The position numbers were made by a program, and so were the translations under genes. Below the pieces are notes generated by a model, which was not told the origin of the DNA, searched no databases, and worked only from the letters and a program-made list of their open reading frames with translations. A stretch of 64,000 nt of DNA from Mesodorylaimus sp. YZB2_4 (Eukaryota > Nematoda > Enoplea > Dorylaimida > Dorylaimidae), in the NCBI GenBank assembly GCA_030248295.1, contig JASANH010001446.1, positions 434,001 through 498,000 on the forward strand, read 5' to 3'. Positions 55,764-64,000 of the stretch are shown in pieces. Every line of letters starts with the position of its first letter. Positions within the stretch are counted from its first letter, which is position 1.

Positions 55764-56364
55764 GGACTAAATAAGCGTGTGCGTTGACGATATTCAAGTT
55801 GGTGTTAATAATAGTACGGTGCGTTCTTGTTATAACTGTGCCGAGTCTTCTACGTAGTGAATCTTGCGCTCTGACAGACACGTTATGATGCCGTAATTCA
55901 CTGTTTGCGATACCCGTCCATTTGGCCTGTTGTCTATACACCTTCAGCAATCAAGCAAGCCTTGCTTATGAGGTCACCTCGACAGCACAACTGTAAGTGA
56001 GACATTGGAGAGGCCAGTCAGTGAAAGCTTCCAGCTTTTCGAACCGCGAATGCCTTGAGCGAAGAGAACCGAAACTAACGATCAGACGAACACAGCTGAA
56101 CCAGTGCAGTCGCCGTAGCATTCTCTCAGAGTTCCTTATTAGCGTTGTCTTGCATTATTACTCAGTATAGGTGAACGGACTGGAATCTCTACGGGGCAAG
56201 CTTTCAGGTAAGAAACCCTCGGTGTCTGGCCATAAGCGCTCGCTTTTGTCGTATTTATCGGCGTGTCATGAAGCGTGTACCTCGCCATAAACTAGTCAAA
56301 ACAGGAATAGGCCATAGCATAGCACACTGGACACTGGCATCGCTTGGTGAGACCGTCATCGAGT
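55764..56364. other. Intergenic region without a supported gene
   Basis: Unique sequence downstream of the duplication. No open frame is supported. Confidence 0.45.
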
Positions 56365-58365
56365 TCAAGTGACGACTGCTTGTTTCGACACTTCGTCATC
56401 GCTTGCGACGGGAGACAGTCTGACCAGGTCGTCGTCCAGGGAAGTTTTGCACTTGCATAACTCGTCCTCACTCGTACCAATGTACTCTTGGTTGTGGCAT
56501 ACTTCTCCCATCTTAGCCACGATCTTATCGACGGCCGATGTGGGGGTGTCATCGCGCGCAGGACTGGCGTAGATCCACTGCACTTTGTAAATCCCGACTT
56601 GTCCGCACCCTCGGATTCGCAGTCGTTCAACCAGATCACATCCCCGGACAACATTAGGTGGCTGCATGAGATTTTCAAATTCGCATAGGAGCACGTACAT
56701 GAAACCGTCCGGGGCGGGAGTCCAATGTCCAGAACCGTCCTGAAGGGTGAAAATCTGACGATGGAGTGTGATACGTTTCAAATGCCATTGTTTCGGGGCA
56801 TAGCGAGCGATCTCACTGGCACCCGACCATTGCATCCAAGTGGCCTCCAGGCGATCTAGATTGTCCAATGTTAATAGCTTGTAGCCGATGACTATGTGAC
56901 CAGCGTTGCGACTGGAGGGCAGGCGACTCTCAAATGGCTCGGGTTTACGAACAATTGAATATAGTTCCTCGTAGGCACCTGCAAACCAGCTGGGTAAAGG
57001 TGAGATGAAGTGCGGTTCGATTAAGGTTTTTTGTCAGACAGCCTTATCAGGTTAACCCAGTTCTTTCCGTTGCAGCATCAGCATAACGTTGGTACAATCA
57101 AGTTATCAGTCTGGCAGAGAACACGGCATTTGTCTCTGCACAGCAGAAAAACAGCGATTTAGCCTACCTTGTTGTTGCCGATACTTCATATCCTGCGCAG
57201 ACTTGCGATTGAGTTTGGAGAGCTGACGTGCGATCTCCAGCCGATTTCGGTTGTCACTAACAGTGAACGAGACGTAGTGCACGTAACGGTGGAGACCTGC
57301 AATGGGGTAAATCTGACCAACGTGCATTCAGGCCGTTTATCCCCTGTCACCAGAATTCCTGGCGGGTGGGAGATCGATACTCTCCCCTGGCTGTCAATCG
57401 CTTCGGTTGATGTTCCAGCAGCAGGTATAGTCGCGAAACTTGCCTTCCTCCACTCAGAGTTTTTTGTCACTCACATCTCCCGCCGCCTGTGTCCGCTGGT
57501 TTCACCCCTATCTTTCGTCCCCGCCTGCACAAATGAACTCACTTTCTGATTCGACCGTCTTGAGTAGGACGCCTTCCTTGAAGCTGCCATCTTGCCTATA
57601 TCGATGGCACAAGGATAATGCCGCGCGTAGATTCTCGTCGATAGCCGCCGGCTTTTCGTCTTCAGCCAACAGAGCTGCAGTCAGTTCATCGGGACCCAAT
57701 GATTTCGTCGACAAAAGGCCACCTTTCGCTTTGCTTTCCATAAAACAGAATACGACACAACTTTTTTGTTGCTGCGCCGCATGTGGTGGTGAAAAATTCG
57801 TGAAAGTCATGGCACTTTTGCTCATTTCCATCGAACTACCTTTACCGATTGTCACGACGGCCAAATCCCCGTCCAGAAGACCGTTCTAAAAAAGACTAGG
57901 CTGATGACGCGGGAAGGAGAAGCATGCAAAAGGTCAACTCCCCTCCCACACCAGGTTGCATTTTTTCAACGTGAATGGTGGATGCTTGGTGAGTTGCTTT
58001 TGTGGCGGCCTGCCCTGCCTGATGGAGGACAATCCATTCTAGGAAAGTACCTGGGTCATGGGTGGCGAACATCCGAAACTTTCATATTGACTGTAATAGC
58101 GCGGTATGGGTTTGAGTTGTTTGGGCCTGCCACACCTCCTTCCACAATCCAATCCATCGCGTCCAACACTGGCACTGCGAGAGCCAGATATACCCTTCCT
58201 GGGCTTGTTAGGTTGGCACGATGTTCTTTGTCGGGTGGCCAGCATTGGGATGGACGAAGTGGACATGGTCGAGTAACAGGTCAGCTCAACGGCACTGTGA
58301 CTTTTGAGCACCTGAAATTCCACTTCCGGATGAAATAACCGACGCCAAAACTTGTTGAGTGGCAT
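56365..58365 (-). CDS. Uncharacterised protein, five-exon model (N-terminus uncertain)
   Basis: Exons 57885-57543, 57296-57168 and 56978-56365 close in phase (361 aa). A candidate first exon, 58365-58312 (MPLNKFWRRLFHPEVEFQ), is also phase-compatible, but its donor CAG|GTGCTC is weak and another exon could lie between. Recognisable stretches: DGDLAVVTIGKGSSMEMSKS, KSCVVFCFMESKAKGGLLS, VHYVSFTVSDNRNRLEIAR, a basic QLSKLNRKSAQDMKYRQQQ helix, AGHIVIGYKLLTLDNLDRL and FMYVLLCEFENLMQPPNV. The pattern of alternating strands and helices suggests folded globular domains. No signal peptide, membrane helix, kinase, GTPase or zinc motif is seen. The C-terminal ~45 residues are acidic and likely disordered. 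I do not recognise the family. Confidence 0.65.
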
Positions 58366-60024
58366 GGCTGGTGAAAAATAGGCTGAAAAAAGTACGCTTT
58401 GAAGCCTTTGAGATCAGTAGTGTATTGAAGCACTGGCTTGAAACCTGCATGTGAATCCAAAGCATAAGCACACGGCACGCTGACCCACAAGGCTTGAATC
58501 ACCAAACCAACACCCCTCTCTTTCTCCCAAGTAAAGGCGAAGAACTCCCACCAACTGCCCCCACTCCCCAAAATGACTGCGGACCGAAATCGAAGATCAC
58601 GACGGCAGCATGATTGGCCGAAGTGATCCTTGTCTTATCACCCGCACCGAGCCTCGAGCGGAAACTGAATCGACGCCTATCTCGCCGCTGCTTGCTCGAT
58701 TGAATTTGAAGAGCACAAACGCGCCATTATGAAAACCAAGGCATACAAGGCCTAAGGAGCGTGCCTTTGGGAAAGGATGCGCAGAGACGAGGAATAAATG
58801 AAAGCCCACAAAAAAGTGAAACCTTCCCCCATTCTCCTCGTCGTGCCATGTCCTTCGATACTAGCCCAGCATAAGCGACCAGTGGACAAATGCGGGAGAC
58901 GAGAGGCCCCGGCAGCCGAAAACGAATGGACTGCGAATTATGTAGTCGTTCCTCCAACGAAGCAAGCTAACGACTGGCCTTGTACGACGACAAACCCATC
59001 TTCCCTCCTACGGCCCAGAATGCAGCCCGACAGAGCGCCCCGCACTCAATGATCAAGTCGAAAGAGCTTCTTGGATGCTCCGTCTTCCAATCTATCATGG
59101 TCGGCTGGCAGATAGCAGAAGTGACATTCGGGAGCAGACGGAGATGCCGTACGAGGCCCGAGAGTACGAGTGGTCAGGCCAGGCCATGCGTCCGCACAAG
59201 CACCATCTTCATCAACATGCCCAAAGAAGTCGTTTAGCCGGGAAAAATAGATAAGACTACGTTTTTCATTGTATTATTGAACATTGCCGAATAAGGGCAG
59301 GATGGAAAAAGCATGGAGTCGCGTATATTCGCCTTGGCAACGGCCGAGTCAGGGCAGCATGACTGTCGCCGATCGACTGCTTTGTCCTAGCAATTAACGC
59401 CGAGTCCCCGGTTGGTGGCCGCTGGCCATAAGCATCGAAGAAAAGCTGCTGGACGAATTGGCAGCTAGGGCGGATATCGAACAATTTCCGTCCCACCGCC
59501 CCAAGCGACGCAAGAAACATTAATGCAAAACGTCGCCAAGAACATCGATCTGGCCAGCCCAGAGCCGGCTCCATTTTCGTTCTTCAAAATAGTAAGCTTA
59601 ACTGAGAAAGCTTTTCGAGGCGGCGGACTGGAGCCAACGAGACTGGCATAAATGCCGATGATAATTCGGTCAAGTAGAAGAGCGGCCAGCCGAGTAAAAT
59701 GATCCTGTTCGGAAAAGAAAGTTTGACCTTTGATCTGTGATCCCGCCTTCTCTCGGAAAGCTCAAGTCCCCGTTCTATCACCCGTCACATTTCCCCATAA
59801 GCTAACTCTTGACCAATGAGTATCAAGAATCGCATTTACCCTTTAATAAAGAAACCGAGAACTTTCCACGCAGCATACCACGTGATACAGCAGAGACCTT
59901 ACAAGGTAATAAGAGAAGGGAACAACTCAATCACGCTCCAAACGCAAACATTGCCTCCACCTCGTGATTCGAATTAGTCGTGCTAATGTTTGACGTATTC
60001 TGGAACACTGGAAGAATACATTTC
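58366..60024. other. Intergenic region, no supported gene
   Basis: Open frames on both strands (58805-59052 +, 59266-59574 -) are short and featureless. The stretch around 58500-58580 reads WWEFFAFTWEKERG on the minus strand and could be a further 5' exon of the neighbouring unknown gene, but no good donor follows it. Confidence 0.4.
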
Positions 60025-61892
60025 TCATTCTGTCCATCGATGAGTGCAATTAGGATTCGTGCAAACGTAATACAAACGCATCTCCTCCTAAAATAACGAG
60101 TTCGTACTAAAGCATATCGATTTGTGATGCAACTATAATCGATTCTCTCACCTCAGCTCGGCTACTTTGAGCTTGAAAAAAGACGGCTTCTCGGTGCATA
60201 CAACGGGGACAAGGGTGTTCTTCCGTTTTAGGTAATGTTGGATCGTGAATTACGTCGGCCACGATTTGAGTCAGTTCGCTGAAACGGGACAGCATGAAGA
60301 CTGAAGAATTGTATGTACATATATAGTTCCCTGAAATTCTTCACCGAGGAATTAATTGAGTGAGTGGTGCTAAACATTGATGCCTAGTGGCCTAACCCAC
60401 TTTCATGCATGTGTGGCCTTTTGCCATGCGAACCTGCGCTATGATGTGAGCCGGCAGTAGTTACGCTTGCGGGCAGGCATGATGACCGTCAGCCAGTCAG
60501 CAGACGGTTTCACCAGTATTTGACAACTACAGCACAGTTGCTGGAGCTGACTCCGTGTGGCATCACCCTAGCCATGTTCCCGGGCCCTGGCCCAAGCGGC
60601 GGTGATGGGCATGTCTTACACAAGCCTAAAAGGTGGCGTTTCTTGCATCACATTATTTCCTATAGCCCAGGGAACACGGATAAAAAACAGACCTCGCCTG
60701 AGGAGGACCTGTACAAGAGTGAGAGTTTCCAGCTTGGCCCAAGAATACCAGCAGCGATTGAACGAAAGAACTCAAGAAAGCCGCGATGAAAGGAATCAAG
60801 CATTCCTCACATATCCCACTATGCCAAAACCCCTTATTTTAGGAGTTTGAGATTTGACTGAAGGAGAATTCTCGCAATTGAGAAAACTATCGTAAATTCA
60901 AAATTGTCAGAATGGCTGATGACCCATAATTGAGCAACCTGTTGTGACCGTCATCAGCCGAGCGGGCCATGGCGAGTGAAGGGGGGGATTATCCTCTGGC
61001 TGGGGATAATTCCTCCCCCTTCCTTCTGGCTAGGGATAATCCTGATATCCCCTGGCTGGGAGCCGTCACGTCCTCTGGTTGCTGTCTTATCGTTAGCCAG
61101 AGGTACAGTTTGGTCGCAAGATTTGCCTGACTCAGTCGGATTTTAGGGTCGGTCGCATCCTCGCCCACGCCCGCTTATCGTGGGTTACACTGTGATGTTA
61201 AAATAATAAAGACACTTACTCGACTTCGTGCATGAGCTTATTGACGTAAATACATGGATTATCGGCCACTTGCTTGTGCTCGCAGTTCCGACATGCGTAC
61301 ATCAAGATCTTGTTTTCTTTGTCTTCCTTCGGATAAAGCATGTTGTTGCTGAAACGAAGCTTACAGTATATCGAACGAAAACTACAGGGGAAAGATCCCT
61401 GCTTCGAAATCGAGACAGCCCTTCTCCTGCCAAGCGACAAGTCGGAGAGGCAGACCTACGACCACGCAGCATTTCTCGCTAAGCGGACACTAATGATAAT
61501 CATCATCATTTGCTCATATAGTTTATGCCAGAACTATCATGTTAACACTCTGCTGCAAGGATTTATTAGTCTGTGAGACTGCTGCAACGGTGACGCATCC
61601 TATTATTCTATGGGCAGGGCTAGCCACTAGGTAAGGGAGAAGGGGTACTAAGTGAAATCTTTGGATTGCTCAACTGTGCTAAGGCAGGCCTGGCCAGCTA
61701 TACTGTGCGCCTAGTAAAAAAAAGGAAAAACGCCAAGTTCCACCAAGGCGGCGACCTTAAGACATGGAAAAATTCACGAAACCCAAAGCACATACATGCA
61801 GGACAAGGAGTTTTGAGGAAATGGTTCGTTTATGAGGTTACTTACCATTCAGGACAGAACTTGATTCCAACGAAACCGGGGCCGCTATCCAT
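60025..61892 (-). CDS. POLR2I: DNA-directed RNA polymerase II subunit RPB9
   Basis: Four exons (61892-61846, 61348-61220, 60278-60152, 60087-60025) close exactly to 121 aa (human 125). RPB9 sits at the jaw of RNA polymerase II and affects start-site choice, elongation with TFIIS, and fidelity. The N-terminal zinc ribbon is split by intron 1: [11 protein letters not shown] joins [14 protein letters not shown], then [15 protein letters not shown]. The linker [20 protein letters not shown] is family-typical. The C-terminal TFIIS-like ribbon reads [20 protein letters not shown], then [16 protein letters not shown] and TE at the end. All eight zinc ligands are present. Introns 1 and 2 (497 and 941 nt) are long, and I saw no gene inside them. 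The hydrophobic and Cys positions leave no doubt on identity. Confidence 0.97.
60951..61100. repeat. Short imperfect tandem repeat in RPB9 intron 2
   Basis: The word CTGGCTGGGGATAAT recurs as CTGGCTAGGGATAAT and CTGGCTGGGAG, with CCTC/CCTT spacers of about 29 bp, between roughly 60980 and 61060. Low significance. Confidence 0.5.
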
Positions 61893-62813
61893 CAATTCCG
61901 CTTGCGGCATTTTGTTAGCACGATTGCCTTGAAGAAAATTCTTTCCGAAAATTACCAAGCCACAAGTTCCAAACCCACAATAAGAGTACGGTATCAATTT
62001 ATCGCCTGAATTTTTCGGTGCCTGAATTAACGCCGGCGGTTATTGCCGCGCACAGCAGACAATGCTCTGTAGGCGCCAAGCTCACTCTCTTCGAGGTCTG
62101 CCAGACATGCTCAGCGTGAAGTGCACTCCGAATGTGGGCAGTAAAAGACAGACATTCTTACACAGCGAGCCAATTCGAATATTTGTACACAAAAATGATG
62201 TCCGCTTCATTTGACATGTCCTAGCAGTGTGAACACCGTGACGGCCGCAATCTTGATTTTGATGCCCAGTGGCGCATTAGGGCCCACCCTAGTGGGCTGT
62301 TTTTTCTTTGATCCGCTGGCGCTCACATCAGCGCAGTGGATACAGCGGGAGCTGGCGGAGGTGCTATCTCGGCGTCCCGGTTTCTCTTTCATCAAGCAAA
62401 ACAAAAACGGCAGCAAAACAGAGTGTCGCCTCTAATAGGACGAGAGAGAGAGAGGCCCGCGCAAGAGGGCACCAACACTGGCAATGGGTGCCCCACGCCT
62501 CGGACGTCTACGCGCGCCTGTCCAATTACCTGTTCACATCGCTCATACGACGGAGTGCTATCTCGAAAGCGACCAGCCACTCAAGTGCGGGGCGCTATGC
62601 CAGTGTACAGGAAACACCACAGTGCGCACTATCTATATCTGGCCGCTGCAGATTCTACAGTATCTACATAGCCACACGCAGGTCATCTCCGACTGTACAC
62701 TGCATTCGGCTAGTGCCATGCATCTGCTACAGTAGCTGCCATTCCATCGTGCTCTTGATGTAAAGGTCGGTCGGTCCGGTCAGTTCAGTTCGAAGTCACT
62801 TTTTGGTTGCGAG
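61893..62813. other. Upstream region between divergent RPB9 and HMG-box genes
   Basis: About 920 bp between start codons. Several open frames on the + strand lack splice partners or domains. It must contain both promoters; no elements are recognised. Confidence 0.4.
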
Positions 62814-63297
62814 ATGGCGTTTCCTCCCCTCGGCGGATGGGGTCCGTCCCCGAATGCACTCAGTAAGTCTTGCTGATTGCCATTTCCGTCCGCTACTCCA
62901 TGTTCTGTTTCAGAGGACCAGTTCGGCAGCCGGCCCAGTCGCTTTCGCCGCAAACACGATCTCGGCAAGCCGTTACGCCCGGTCACCGCCTACGACATCT
63001 TCTTTCGGAACACGTACCCGTGGCTCAAAGCTCGACGTCCCGATCTCAGTCCTCGGCAGCTGTTCAGCGAAATCGGACGCATGTGGCGGGAGACGACCAC
63101 TTGGGAGGACAGGCAAGTCTGCCACGACTACTCCGACTACGACAAGGAAAAGTAAGATCCCTGCTTTTTCTGAATCCTCACTGTTATCATGAGTGAATGT
63201 GACTTTTCCTTTTAGGCACGACCGTGAGATGAAAACCTGGCGCGCGAAGCGTGAAATCGAGAAGCAGAATGATCGCGAACGAGCCTCCAAACAGTGA
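62814..63297 (+). CDS. HMG-box protein, 122 aa
   Basis: Three exons (62814-62862, 62914-63151, 63216-63297) close in phase to 122 aa. The short N-terminus MAFPPLGGWGPSPNA is followed by a basic linker and one HMG box at residues ~37-105: KPLRPVTAYDIFFRNTYPWL (box helix 1 with the P-x-x-A-Y/F motif), then SPRQLFSEIGRMWRE (helix 2) and YDKEKHDREMKTWRAKRE (helix 3). The usual P-L-S in helix 1 reads R-P-V and there is a longer helix 2-3 loop. HMG boxes bend DNA or bind nucleosomes; the protein is presumably nuclear. There are no acidic tail and no second box, so it is smaller than HMGB. Candidate 3' signal AATAAA at about 63614. Confidence 0.88.
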
Positions 63298-63510
63298 TTC
63301 GTGATCGGACTAGGAACTTGTGTAGAGCCTTGGTGTTGGGTGTGCGTTTGCTAGTTTCTTTGGTACTCGTACTAATGTGATGATGTGTTGACGACGACGT
63401 GTGTTCGATATCATAAATGGCGGTGTTCTGGGTCATGATTAAAATGACGATAACTCGTAATCGATGACAACAAAAATCGTAGAGGTTAGAATTCATTGAA
63501 AAGTAGCGAG

Positions 63511-63834
63511 TCATGCGTAGGGGATGACTGGGAGAACTCTGCTGCACGGCCTGTAATCGTCATCAAGCTCACCGAGCCAATGCATACATACTGCACGGTA
63601 GTGCCTGGACGAAAATAAACTTTCGCGTGTCCTGTACAAACTGTCAAGCTCCCTGGCGTTGAACGCCCACCATTTCGGCGGAAGAAATGGAAAATGCTTT
63701 AGACATTTCTCTTGGGTCAGCGAAAGTGTGTCTGTCCAGAGTTCGCACTCCATCAGCGGAGATGCCCCCACAATCAGTTTAGTGGAGACCCAAGCAGGAC
63801 CCGAACACGGATGTTGTGTCCAAGTTTTGAACAG
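63511..63834 (-). CDS. C-terminal exon of an unidentified gene running off the right side
   Basis: An acceptor CATCACTTCTAG at about 63835-63846 opens a phase-0 exon of 107 codons ending in TGA at 63511-63513. It begins LFKTWTQHPCSGPAWVSTKL and includes KHFPFLPPKWWAFNARELDS and SRHYRAVCMHWLGELDDDYR. Composition (many Trp, Leu, Cys, His) looks genuinely coding and globular. No upstream exon could be placed in the remaining 160 bp, so the gene must extend beyond the window. Family not recognised. It converges on the HMG-box gene. Confidence 0.5.
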   Translation of the reverse strand: MFKTWTQHPCSGPAWVSTKLIVGASPLMECELWTDTLSLTQEKCLKHFPFLPPKWWAFNARELDSLYRTRESLFSSRHYRAVCMHWLGELDDDYRPCSRVLPVIPYA

Positions 63835-64000
63835 CTAGAAGTGATGCATAGATTTATTTTGACACTTGGATACGTGGGATAGTAGAGTACGACAGGGCAT
63901 CCCACATCTCTTTCTAACAAATGGAAACTCCTTGGCTAAAAAACTCATGTTGTTTCTGCTTAAAATTTATCGATTTCCTTTTTCAGGCTAAACAGAAAAG

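Noticed and set aside
60951-61100. CRISPR-like spaced repeats
   Set aside because: Only two or three imperfect units with no uniform spacers, inside an intron of a eukaryotic gene.

Overview
This is a 64 kb piece of an animal nuclear genome. The genes carry many short spliceosomal GT-AG introns with (T)nCAG or (T)nTAG acceptors, and there are no operons with ribosome binding sites. The best guess is a nematode: the window encodes a four-helix Clc-like claudin relative and a single-Ig secreted protein of the OIG-4 type, both familiar from nematodes, plus a BEL/Pao retroelement with a DUF1759-type Gag. I cannot name the species. No rRNA, convincing tRNA or CRISPR was seen.

Layout, left half. 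A SINE-like fragment lies at the left edge. An LDL-receptor-A membrane protein (-) sits head to head with DPH6, the diphthine-ammonia ligase (+). A 456-aa coiled-coil protein follows (-), then a decayed BEL/Pao element (-, 7994-11689). Next come copy 1 of a 520-aa unknown gene (+), a pair of strong DNA hairpins, and the Clc-like gene (-). A PH-domain gene (-) follows with two candidate last exons, head to head with a flavin-reductase-domain gene (+). Then come a disordered basic protein (-), a single-pass membrane protein with a Lys/Pro-rich tail (-), an OIG-4-like gene (+) and an NPC2 gene (-).

Right half. A small secreted precursor with a CRF/DH44-like C-terminus (-) is followed by a gene-poor, repeat-rich stretch (34-44 kb). 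That stretch holds two copies of a SAM methyltransferase, one broken by an inversion and one frameshifted, together with a GGATC-rich inverted-repeat element and a minisatellite. Then come a Gly-rich secreted protein (+), a mitochondrial-type RluA-family pseudouridine-synthase homologue that has lost its catalytic Asp (-), and an HSD17B12/LET-767-type reductase (+). These are followed by a multi-pass membrane protein (-), a full-length SINE with target-site duplications, copy 2 of the 520-aa gene (+), a five-exon unknown gene (-), the RNA polymerase II subunit RPB9 (-), an HMG-box protein (+) and the last exon of a further gene (-).

The genes are mostly unrelated housekeeping or secreted functions. 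What ties the window together is architecture: several divergent pairs share short upstream regions, and duplication followed by decay is common (520-aa gene, methyltransferase, PH-gene last exons, retroelement). Exon borders were placed by hand from reading-frame phase and splice consensus; where the frames of consecutive exons close exactly, confidence is high.
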